Of a stretch of DNA of 64,000 bases, positions 12,576 to 23,000 are shown in pieces. The DNA lies in the NCBI RefSeq assembly GCF_041146795.1, contig NC_135176.1:15617286-15681285 (forward strand). Reading direction: 5' to 3'. How positions within the stretch are numbered: the first letter of the stretch is position 1; each line of letters starts with the position of its first letter. This stretch comes from Maylandia zebra (lineage: Eukaryota > Chordata > Actinopteri > Cichliformes > Cichlidae). Under the pieces are notes generated by a model. It saw only the letters and a list, made by a program, of their open reading frames with translations, did no database searches and was not told where the DNA came from. The position numbers were made by a program, and so were the translations under genes.

Positions 12576-13656
12576 AAAAGAGAATAAAGCTTTGAGATAA
12601 TCGAGATCATGTGTAAGAAAACCAGAAGTCAGCCACCGCTAGAAAAAAAAAAAAAAAACTGGACCAAAAAGAAAAACAAAAGAAAAGAAAAAAAGATACA
12701 AACCACATTAAAGTTACGATCCCTTGTCTCCTCCCAGACTTCCCTCTTCACCCCTCCCTCCCTCCTCCACTGGTAACGGTTTTCCACTATTTACCACTCC
12801 TTACGCGTGTGGATCCATCCTGCACCTCCCAGCCCTCCTCCTGGATTTGATCCATGCTTTTCTCTTCTTTTTAATTATTTAAAAAATAAAAATAAACGGT
12901 GCGGCACTGTGTAGCCAGTAAGTCTGTCTGTGAGGTCCCACACAAAAAGGGAAATTTTGGAAAATTCGAAAGCCAATTTTCTCTGAATATCGCACTACAA
13001 TGGTTCCGGTTTGATGGGTTTATGTGGACAGGGCCAGGGGGTCGGGATCTTCTCCCGGTAAAAACGCTCCTATGATCCTGCTCCATGTATCCATCCTGAA
13101 GCCTAATCCTAAACTGATCCTGAATCCTGATCCAGCTCCGGAATGGTGAGACAATGAGCCCAGTCCAAACCTTCAGAATACCAGCAGAACCAAAGAGAAG
13201 GAGGCGAGTTAGAATCACACCTTCAGGAAAATGCTTGAAGTAATGTAAATAAATGCAGCTACCAGGGAGTTTACTTTGAGAAAAAAGGAGAAAACCATCT
13301 ATAATCAAGCCCAAAATACAAAGATTTACTTTGTATGATAAAGGATGATAAAAAGCACCAAACCCCCCCCCCAAAAAAAAACCAAAAAAAAAAAAAAAAA
13401 ACTTAACTACTGAAAACATTCAAACTGGGCCCTATTGTCAGATTTATGCTTTTTGAAAAAAGAAAAAATGAACAGCCTTATAATTTCACAGTTGACAAGG
13501 CACAGCCATCATACCATTGGTGCCACATTTGACTCCTCCTCCTCCTGTTTATCCTAATATGAACTGTTTCCTCTGTTCCCATCCTATCCTGTTCCTCTGA
13601 ACTCTGAACAGAGAAACACAAGAAGGTCAAAAAGACAGCAGTATTTCGCCTGAAGG

Positions 13657-13696
<40 letters not shown>

Positions 13697-14029
13697 ATCT
13701 TTGCAAATGAAGCAAAAAACATTCAACACTCAACCAGGACAATCAGGAGAAGAGAGGTACACAGATGAATTAGAGATGACACAGCAGAAGCAGAACACGT
13801 TTTGAGAGAAGAGAAGAAATAATGGAGCAAAACTCGGTCATGTGCACGCTCAACTGGTCTGCAAAAATTAGAATGGAAAATAAAACTGCAGGTGGGTTGG
13901 TGTCGGTTAGGGAAGGAAGCACACACCATGACAGCATACATAGGTGACACACGAGATGATCCTTGATGAATACACAGGATTCGTTGAGTAATGTGAAGAT
14001 TTCCACTCTGGCTCTTAGGTCAGGCTTGC
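12576..14029 (-). other. srsf1: srsf1 3'UTR region
   Basis: This lies directly downstream of the srsf1 stop. It shares ordered blocks with 6300-7700 in the pseudocopy and has long A/T runs at 13375-13399 and 13660-13694. SRSF1 is known to control its own mRNA through conserved 3'UTR sequences and alternative 3'UTR introns. The duplicated blocks may be such elements (inference). 3'UTR introns were not mapped. Confidence 0.6.
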
Positions 14030-16727
14030 CTAGGTGCGAGAGCGGGAGCGAGAGCGGGAATGGGACCGGGAGCGGGAGCGAGAGCGGCGGGGAGAATATC
14101 GGGGAGATCCTCTGTTGCGGCGTGGGGAGTAGCTGCGTGATCCACTCTTGCTCCTGCTTCGACTGCGGCTACGAGAGCGAGAGCGACCGTAGCTGGGGCT
14201 CCGAGGGCCGTCCATCTTCACACGGATATAAGCCGTCTCACCCTGAACACAAACATGAGCACACATCACCGACCATTCCTTTTCCTGTTATATGAAACCC
14301 ACATACAGAAATAGCTAACCACATTTTTTCCTGGTTGATGTATTAGTCATAAATAAACAGACATACTGCTGCACAACAACCCCAATCCACACATCAGAAT
14401 TTTAAATTGCATTCATAATCAGCCAATTCATCATTCAGTAAGATCGTTTCTGTTAATATAAAACAGATAAGCCAATTATTGATTCTTATCACCAGGAAAT
14501 CTTTACAGTTGAGCATTTTGCTTTACTTACTGCAAATTAACTGTCACATTCCTTACAATGTTTAAGTAAGCTTTTCAATGTCTGTGTTGGCTCTCAGTCA
14601 TCTGGGTAATGGTAGTCTTAACAGCTTTAAGAGATTGGAGATAAAGGAGGAAGAAAAAAAAAAAAAAAAAAAAAAGGCATCAAGACTTCTTTAGGTTTGC
14701 AAAGACGTTTCACTTTGCAGCCAACAGGCTCCTTCAGTTCTAAGTGATCCTGAAGGTCTCCTACCCATCTGTGGTAGCAATAAGGAGCAAGAAAAAGCAT
14801 CAGTGCCAACTGATTCACAAGGTTGGAACGATGATTGGCCAGAATTTGGAGGACGCTCAAATTGCTCTCCATCTTGGACAATCCATCTCACCCACTCCAC
14901 AATTCTGAGGTAAAAGAGTTAGTTCTCCCTCAGGCCGACATTCCTGACATTTTCTGTGAAACTGTAACTAACTGTCTTTCTGTAACAGGCTAATTTTTAT
15001 TCTTTATCCTGCCACTGTAACAAAACAATTTCCCTTGTGAGATCAATAAATGATATAAAACAAATGGTGGAGAGTCCCGGGTAATTAAAGTGTAGCAGCA
15101 TTTGTTCCCTTTGGCAGCGGCTCCAAGTATCATTGACCCATTACTGATCATGTGAGTCAGCACATGAGCCAAGGTGGGTTAATGCTACATTTTGTTGTCA
15201 AGGTATGCTGCCTATGAATTATTTAGTTCCTGGGTCTCGTCTGACTTTACAAGTGGCACATCCAAGTTCAGGGGGTGCTCCAGATTAAATTTCTGACTGG
15301 AAAACAGAAATTCTGACTTATTCAGGAACACACCATAAATATCTGTAACTATTTGTTTTCCGTTTGATTAAAGGTGAAACCTCTTTGCAAGCCTAAAGAA
15401 GTCCAGTTGTCACCTTTTTTTCGTCTTCTTAAGACTAAGCTTTTCAAGTTAGTCCTTATTAACTCATTCACTGCCAGCCATTGGCAGTGAATGAGTTAAA
15501 CCCATTGACTCATTCACTGCCATTGACGGCTATAGACGTCAATGGCAGTGAATGAGTTAAGAGAGTCTGACAATGTGAGGATTTACATACCTCATGGGAG
15601 CGAAACTTTGTGTTGTCCAGTTTACGGACGGCGTAGGTCATGTCTTCTTTGCGTACAAACTCCACCACACCAGTGCCATCACGGAACACATCAGCATAAC
15701 ATACATCACCTGCTTCCCGCATGTGATCCTTCAGGTCCTGCCAGCTCCCGCTGGGGGGAAGGCCTAACAAGTAAATAACAACAAAAGTTTTGTAAGCTTT
15801 ACACATACAACTACACACTTTTAAACTAGAGACCACAACCTTCAGATAGAAAAATACACCACTCACCTGAGACAACCACCCTGTTCTCCGAGCGTCGGGA
15901 TGGGGGACCATACCTTCCCCTTGGGGGTCCCATTCCCCCTCCTCCTCCTCCCCCTCCTCCAGCACCACCACCACCACCACCTCCTCCTCTTCCACTTCTA
16001 GGGAACTCCACACGCAGACGGTAGCCATCGTAGTCATATCCATCACGCCCATAAACAGCATCTTCAGCATCCCTGTGAAATCGAACAGTGAAATGAATAA
16101 TCTAATACCAATAATGCAAACAAACATGCAGTTTTACTCGCATCTCAGTCTTTGTCATAGACCATTTAAAAATGGGGAGGAAATTAGCCTCTTATAGTGG
16201 ACTTATAGATGATAGATAGTTTGTTAAATCGTTTAATTGGTATCTTGATCATTACCCATCAGCTAAAAAGTGGTTTGGTAGTAGCCCATTTGCAAGCACA
16301 TTCACAGGTACTTAACGGGGTAAACCGCCAATTAACGTGGCCTCCTGCAGGCCTCAACAACACATTTCACGACAATCCAAAAAGAGCTCCAATTACTCGA
16401 CTCAAACCTTCTCCTAAACCAAATTCTTGCTACAGGTTATATCCCGTCAACTCGCACGTTGTGTCCCCTTATTTGGGTGTAGCTGGCTAACTGTGGAGAT
16501 AACAGGCAGACGTGGCGGCGGGACAATGCGGCTCACCTCGGGTCGTCGAACTGCACGAAAGCAAACGGTGGTCCTCCTCTTCGGTTCTTCAGATCTATAT
16601 CACGAATACTTCCGTACTTGTAAAATAAGTCTTCCACGTCTTTTGAACGTATGTCGGGAGGGAGATTTCCCACATATATCCGACAGTCGTTACTCCCCGC
16701 GGGTCCTCGAATAAGACCGCCAGACAT
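14030..16727 (-). CDS. srsf1: Serine/arginine-rich splicing factor 1 (SF2/ASF)
   Basis: Four exons, 16537-16727 (ATG at 16727), 15867-16072, 15591-15763 and 14030-14242, join in phase to 260 residues (human 248). Order: RRM1 with [13 protein letters not shown] and PFAFVQF; a Gly-rich linker of about 20 residues, longer than in human; the pseudo-RRM2 with the family signature [13 protein letters not shown] and [17 protein letters not shown]; then the RS domain with [15 protein letters not shown] and [18 protein letters not shown]. It binds purine-rich exonic enhancers, promotes exon inclusion and U1 recruitment, and shuttles between nucleus and cytoplasm under SRPK/CLK phosphorylation. In RRM2 the text reads ADVFRDGTG where human and the nearby pseudocopy have Tyr. 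It lies next to dynll2, as in human 17q22. The a/b fish paralogue was not assigned. Confidence 0.97.
14640..15060 (+). repeat. Two LINE-type repeat tails in srsf1 intron 3
   Basis: Positions 14690-14760 carry the fish repeat text aagacgtttca...cttcagttctaa. Positions 14880-15055 carry a second one ending acaatttcccttgtgagatc followed by aataaa, the usual 3' end of several fish non-LTR elements. An A run lies at 14649-14674. Families were not named. Confidence 0.5.
15459..15558. repeat. Pair of hairpin palindromes beside srsf1 exon 3
   Basis: Two near-perfect inverted repeats lie end to end. The first (15459-15499) has 18-bp arms TTAACTCATTCACTGCCA. The second (15508-15558) has 21-bp arms from ACTCATTCACTGCCATTGAC around an 8-9 base loop. 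They share the same core and look like a hairpin MITE. They end about 32 bases from the exon 3 donor at 15590. Confidence 0.8.
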
Positions 16728-17040
16728 GATGGCGCAACGCGAGGGAAGTTAGCAAGCCGGCTAATAGATCAACTTTTGGTAAAAAAATGACTAGAGTGGC
16801 GCCTAGATAGTAAGCGGCATGTACGAACTACGCGTTAGAGATTCGGTTTAAGCTACACCTTAATAAAAATTGAAACACTTCGAAGCGGAATTCAAACAGC
16901 GAGATAAGCAAGGGCTAAAAGTTGCAAGCAGAAGCTACCGATAACGGATTCTTCTTCACAGGGTACGTCTAGCTTTAAAAGGCGTATACCGCCACCTATC
17001 GGAGAGTGGGGTTACAGTTTAAAGCGTAACCCGTAACCTG
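16728..17040 (-). promoter_or_regulatory. srsf1: srsf1 upstream and promoter region
   Basis: Sequence just above the srsf1 start codon, rich in CpG near 16728-16830. No TATA box is evident. It ends at the target-site duplication of the adjoining element. Confidence 0.4.
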
Positions 17041-17046
17041 AGCCAC
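17041..17046 (+). repeat. Left target-site duplication AGCCAC
   Basis: The same six bases directly follow the element at 19556-19561. Confidence 0.65.
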
Positions 17047-17414
17047 TATGGAACGCCAGAACTGCCATAATGAATTAATTAAATACACCATTAAATAATT
17101 AATTAAATGTGTCAATAATTAATTAAAATTGGAATTAATTAATTAAATAAATAGTTATGACACATGTAATTAATTAATTATTGACACATTTAATTAATTA
17201 TTTATGTATTTCACATTTTAATTAATTATTGACACATTTAATTAATTAATTATTTGTGTATTTCACATTTTAATTAATTATTGACACATTTAATTAATTA
17301 TTTAATGATATATTTATTTATTTCATTTTGGCAGTCCTGGCGCCTGGCTCTCATCATGAAATAATTTTATCTGTCAGCCTCACCCATCAAACTCAGGGGG
17401 CGGGGTTAACGCTG
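17047..17414 (+). repeat. Left long terminal inverted repeat
   Basis: Nearly identical in inverse to 19240-19555. Within it, the outer end GAACGCCAGAACTGCCATAATGAA and the stretch at about 17330-17343 (TTTGGCAGTCCTGGCGCC) are inverted copies, so each terminal repeat contains its own AT-rich foldback of about 290 bp. Confidence 0.85.
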
Positions 17415-17972
17415 ATCGAGTCAAAACCATTGCTTTGGCCTGGTGGCCATTGTTTCTAGCACACAACAACCGGCATGTGGAAGCTAACAGAACTGAGCTT
17501 TGAAAAACCCTGTTTGTGTGTCACCAAATACCGTTTTAATATTTTTTTAGCCGAGAATGTAGTGGTTTAATCTTCATGTGTCTGGTCGGTTTGTCAAGAT
17601 ACAGCCTCTTTGCAAAAGTGTTTCGATGATTTCGGAGTTTGTATTCCCTCAGCTGCAGACTCGCTGCTGTTTAAATGTTTGAAAAGGAAGATTAGATATA
17701 AAAAACGTCAAACATAGACTCAGTCTGCCTTCACATTTGATATGAGGCCAGCACGTATAGTGGCCTCAGCAGGCTATTACTGAAATACACGTGCTATATC
17801 ATAAACTATGATATAAATAGGGAGGTCCTATTAACATGTTTTAAAGGACACCTTCCTGCCTTTAGTCTCATTCATGAGCAGTATTAGTTTTCTTCTAACA
17901 TCCAGAAGTCTGCACGATGTGTTTCATAGTTTGTAACAAGCCTTTGCCAGGTAAACATAACATGACCGAAAA

Positions 17973-18003
<31 letters not shown>

Positions 18004-19239
18004 GGAGAGAGAGAGAGTGTTGACGTAAGAAGAGAAAATGCTCTCAATTATGGAGACAGGCAAATGGTTCATTTATGTTTGATGTGTGTTTATTCCTCCC
18101 TAAATATCGTCGCTGAAGTTTGCCATGCACGTCAGATTTTCCTGCGCATTTTTATACCTCTGCCAACAGAGAGAGAGAAAAAAATCACATTCTAACAGAC
18201 AGCTGGTGCTTAGAATACAGTTGAATAACTATTAAAAAACAGATGATATTTAGATGATAGTTCAGTCTAACACATGTGCCAGTGAACCATTAAACGTCTG
18301 TGAAACTATGCAGTTATGAAACGTAACTTTAACCTCAGCCAAACCGATTTGCTCAGTTGTAAATAAAACAGCGAAGTAAACGTGACCCGACAGACAGAAC
18401 CTGAGTGAATGAAGTCCAGCGTTTAACCACTGAGAGCTAAAACTCAGCTGAGGTTTGAAAGCTGTGTGCCGGTGATTGGACATCAGCCGCCGATGAAGCT
18501 GTTCGCCTATAAAGTGCTCTGTAAGGAAACAAGCTCCAGCAGCTCTGCGCTCGGGGAAAACACTATATTTACTTATCTTGTGCAGAAAAATGCGCTGACA
18601 TTGCGTTATATCGAGCACCGGCTGCCCAGTTAAACTGTGACTATCACCAGGTAACTAGGCGTGTTTCTTGAATTAGCAGCAGGTGTTAAACAGCTGACAG
18701 ATGAGGAGGAGGATGCATGCAGGTAAACTGAGGGTCTGTTGAGCTGATCGCTGGTTTCGTGAGAAAAATGTCAGCTCGTTCTTTATGTTACCGAAGCACA
18801 GAGACACAAGACCAGGCGGAAAGAGACGATCGTTCGGTGAAAATGAGAATCTGCGAATGCAACATGTGGAACACGGAGAGTGGAATATGTAAACAAACCG
18901 GTTAACGTAACCCCCTCGGTGCACTCTGCATGCTAATTGTTAGCAGAGCTAGTGAAATCTCTGAAAACATCTGAGCACTTTTGCAAACATGTTCTATGTT
19001 GACAACCTGACCAGACATACGGCGCGACATTCGCGGCTAAAACACTGTTAAAAGTGTAGCTGGTGACAGAAAAACGGGGTATTTTAAAACTACACCACCA
19101 CCATTGCTGCCTGTGATTTGATCTGCATTCTGGGATACCTGGCTGCCCCAAGTCTACACAAGCAATCGATTATCTAGGATCGACCTGTTTTGACTTACTT
19201 TGCACGGCAACCAATCAAATGTTAGAGAAGCTGCATGGG

Positions 19240-19555
19240 CAGCGTTAACCCCGCCTCCTGAGTTTGATGGGTGAGGCTGACAGATAAAATTATTTCATGA
19301 TGAGAGCCAGGCGCCAGGACTGCCAAAATGAAATAAATAAATATATCATTAAATAATTAATTAAATGTGTCAATAATTAATTAAAAAGTGAAATACATAA
19401 ATAATTAATTAAATGTGTCAATAATTAATTAATTACATGTGTCATAACTATTTATTTAATTAATTAATTCCAATTTTAATTAATTATTGCCACATTTAAT
19501 TAATTATTTAATGGTGTATTTAATTAATTCATTATGGCAGTCCTGGCGTTCCATA
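19240..19555 (-). repeat. Right long terminal inverted repeat
   Basis: Inverse of the left arm, lacking one AT-rich subunit. It includes the non-AT-rich inner part with a cagcgttaaccccgcctcct start and a gatgggtgaggctgacagat stretch, which is also in the left arm. Confidence 0.85.
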
Positions 19556-20038
19556 AGCCACAGCTGTTCAGATGGTAGGGTTATCTACCAGTCTGAAGCT
19601 CAGTGGATTGATCTATAAATCCTCGAGGAAGATCCTAAACCCAATTGATTAGAGTGTGAGTGAACGTGTTAATGTTAGAAGGCGTTTAGGTATAAATACC
19701 GAGTGTATGAACAACTGTATAATTGGTAAATGTGCTCTGATTGCTCAGGCGCCCAGCCCATTGTACCAGCCCATTAGGTATTGTGCAACAACAAAAGACG
19801 GAACTTTAGTTTTTATTTCTTAATAACATGAGAAATAAAATAAATAAACTGAAGCTTTCAGCCATGCAGTGTCAAACAGTCGCTGCAATCACTCAGTACA
19901 TCAGGCATAAATCCTTGTACAAAACAATAGGAGTTGTAAACCCCAAACCACAATGGTTCACATGAGCCTTTTCAGGCCACTAACGAAATGGTTTGTTCAT
20001 ACAGTTTCTTTGTTCTTCTTCTCCTGCTTGAGTGCCTC
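19556..20038 (-). other. Right target duplication, spacer and pigs 3'UTR
   Basis: Starts with AGCCAC (19556-19561), the partner of 17041-17046. A polyadenylation signal for pigs (tttatt on the plus strand) is at 19812-19817, so the pigs 3'UTR is about 19795-20038. Confidence 0.6.
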
Positions 20039-23000
20039 TTATTCCTTTTTGGCTTGCTTTTCTCTGCGTCTCTGCCTGGCCTCCGACACTATTTTCAGCA
20101 TTGAGAGCAGAATAGGCACGCACATGGGCAAGAAGAGTGGTATGTAGATAGCAAACTTCTGATCGTCTGGAAAGTAGAGCAGGTGAAGGAGCGAAGGGTC
20201 GAAGAATGCTTTCTCCGAAGCCAAGATGGCCTCTTTGCTGTACTGCAGAGCAAAGCCGAGGTTTCCGACCTCCAGCTCAGCCATGGCCAGCTGCAGGGAC
20301 GTGACAGCACTGGACACCTGCATATTAGCAAATTAGATCACAGGTTATGTATTATTATTGTTATTATTATGAAATTAGAGGAGACTACCTAATTGTTAGC
20401 CGTAAGATACCACTCTGATACCGAGACTGAAATGGCCTTTTGTTTTATTTGGGTTCATTCGGTTTGTCTTTGTGTTCATATATGCAGTCTTCGTGTGATA
20501 TGAAAGTGTTATTTTTTGGTTTTCCATAGGGCGATTTTTTTGTGTATCTTTTCTTTAAAAAAAAAAAGAGGCATTGACAAAATTTAGAGTCAGAATTTCT
20601 AGGTGTGCACCCAAGTGGCAAAAAGCTTCTAATTTTGTGGCTTCAGGTCCTCATCTTTGGTTTTTGCATATGATGTGGTTCATCAGGTGGTCGCCTCCAG
20701 TTCACTTTGGAGCAGTTCACAGCTGCATGTGATGCAGCAAGAATGAGAACTAGCACTTCTATGTCTGAGACCACAGATCTATGCCAGGTGGAGTGCCCAG
20801 TCAGGGTTAAGCTCAAGTTGCTGCCCCAAATGGGGGATTTTTCAGTATATCGGGCTCTTGTTGAGTGAGATGCAGACAGAAGCAGACAGAGGGACAGGTC
20901 TGCAACTTTGTCCACTAGCTTCTCGGTACTAACTCAAAAGAATGAGAGCATGGATATAAGCAATATAAATGAGCTTTCTCCGAATGTTGGCTGACCTCTC
21001 CCTAGAGACAGGCAAGGGTTTCAGTCATCTAGGAGGGGCTCAGAGTAGAGGAGCTGCTCCTCCACATTGCAAAGAGCCAGCCAAGGTGGCTCAGCCATCT
21101 GACTAGGATCCCTCCTGGGCATGTCCTGTTCCTGGCCTGTCCTTCTGGGAGGATGCACCAGGGCAAACCCAAGACATGCTGTAGAGATTACATTTCTTGG
21201 ATGGCCGAGAGACCGAGGGTATGCCTCTGTGTTCCCCGGGCTGCTGCAATGGCGATCTGGACACGGATAAGTGGCAGAAGATGCATGAATGGGTTTTATT
21301 ATTCTATTAGTTTAGGGAGAGAGGTTCTGGGTCCCACAGCCTCCTGTGTGGCTGGCCTGGACTCCTTCCATGTTTATCTTACCGTCTTCCAGGCCTCCAG
21401 ACCTTCATTCTGTTTAAATAAAATAAGTATTGCTGACAAATTCAAACTCTGGTGTGGCATCCTCTTTATATGTTGCAGTCACTGAGATTAATTGAGCTTT
21501 TTGGGTTTTTTTTTACTTTTTGAGCTGGCTGTGACAACAGAAATAGTTTCTGATTTTGTTTTTTATGTTTCTAATTTCAGCTTATGTAGTGAGATTGCTG
21601 ATGTTGTTCCTGACTTCCCCCAGCTAGGATCTGATTGTACTACATTAAACAGATGCTCTTCTGGCCAATCTTTGTTACCTGCCAGTGCAAATGAACCAGA
21701 AGCCCCTCAGAGTAGAAGCTTACTAACTAACTTTAGTTTGCGTCCTCACTACTATGTCGCTAGTACAATAATACAATTATTAAAAGAAGGATGAATTTTG
21801 GATTTTTGTCTTCAGGTGATGAGCAGGAAGTAGCTTGTTTATTGTTGATTAACTGACAATAACAAAGTATTTAACAACAAAATAAAGTCACATATGACAG
21901 TTTTAAATTTAAACTGAGAAACCAAAACAATGACATAAATCTCCAGAATCAAAGTTAAGATGTGTTAAGAAATCTACGCACATGCACAATTTTGCTACAT
22001 GGAGCAAACGCATAACTACTAAAACACCTTCACCTTACCTGCTGTGCAATGTTGTCATTGATAACAATGTTGCCTATCTGGTCCAGCAACTGCGCCAGAG
22101 AGGTGATGGTGGTGGTTGCTGTTGCAATGTTTTCCACACTACGACTCCACATGAGGCGATCCAGCTCCCAGTCAGCTAGTCCTGTGCTACCACACGGTGC
22201 CACGAGGAAGCCAGGTGGGGGGCTTAATGACTGCACGCCCAGCAACAACCTGACAGGACACGGCACATGAAGGTTACTTTGTGTCGAGAGGAAAGAAAAC
22301 GACTGCCGCACTGCGGGTTAACACTTACCGAAGCTGGGTGAGGAAGACTCCCATCACTTTAGCCATGTTAATGTTGACGTGAACAGGGAACTCCGTCTCC
22401 GACCTATAGAAACCATTCACGTTATAAACCTGCAAAAACATGGATAAATATAGGTTACAATACCCAACATAACAAAATAAACATGCAGCTCTCCCTCAGC
22501 GTTGCTCTTCGTTCTTCTTACCATGATTCCACCCCACCGTGGAGAGTGAAACGCATTGGAAGGGACTTCCTGTTTCCTGTGATCGTGGATGTAAAGGGGT
22601 GAATGACGAATATCCGGGACATACAGCAGAAAATTTAACACAGGGTTAGAAGATGCCGCATTAGAGCCTGGAAGTCAAACGCAAAAAAAAAAAAAAGAAT
22701 TAAAACATATTGTATTTAAATACAGCAGAAAAAGCTAAACCATGATCATTTAAAAAAGCAGACTTTTACCAAGTCTAGCCTCCACCGGGTTGATGACATG
22801 TGCAAGGCTGTCAGCATTGAGCGTGTAAGCCTCGAAGCTGCTGTCAAAGCGTGGGGTCACTCCGAGCATGGTGTAGTACAAGGTCTATAAAAAAGGAAAG
22901 GTAAACCTTAACTTCCAATAATTGAGCATCTTTTCTTTGTCATAATAGGGACTGTGCATTAACAGCACCTGAGAGTCCATGCTAAAGTTAGCCAGAGGGG

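Larger units (their letters stand above)
17047..19555. mobile_element. 2.5 kb non-autonomous element with long inverted termini
   Basis: The unit starts TATGGAACGCCAGAACTGCC and ends with its inverted match. The left terminal repeat is 17047-17414 (368 bp) and the right is 19240-19555 (316 bp). The difference is one extra AT-rich subunit of about 52 bases on the left; otherwise I see only a few mismatches. AGCCAC flanks both sides. The AT-rich core is built of TTAATTAATTATTGACACAT-type subunits. Inside, 17505-17640 is a diverged inverted match to about 18950-19085. The middle has a poly-A run (17976-18003), and no transposase, capsid, polymerase or other protein is recognised, so it is probably mobilised in trans. 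Six-base duplications with long termini are known for Dada, IS3EU and Polinton-type elements. The family here is unassigned. Confidence 0.75.

Noticed and set aside
12871-13419. 182-codon minus-strand frame in the srsf1 3'UTR
   Set aside because: It spans poly-T/poly-A simple sequence and 3'UTR blocks shared with the pseudocopy; no domain, no splice support.
13963-14295. 110-codon plus-strand Gly/Ser-rich frame
   Set aside because: Antisense of the srsf1 RS-domain repeats, which stay open on both strands because of their composition.
18262-18618. 118-codon minus-strand frame inside the long-inverted-repeat element
   Set aside because: No recognisable domain, no splice or codon support; not called as the element's protein.
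17047-19555. Reading the 2.5 kb element as an LTR retroelement or a short virus-like element
   Set aside because: The termini are inverted, not direct, and no capsid, polymerase, integrase or protease text is seen.
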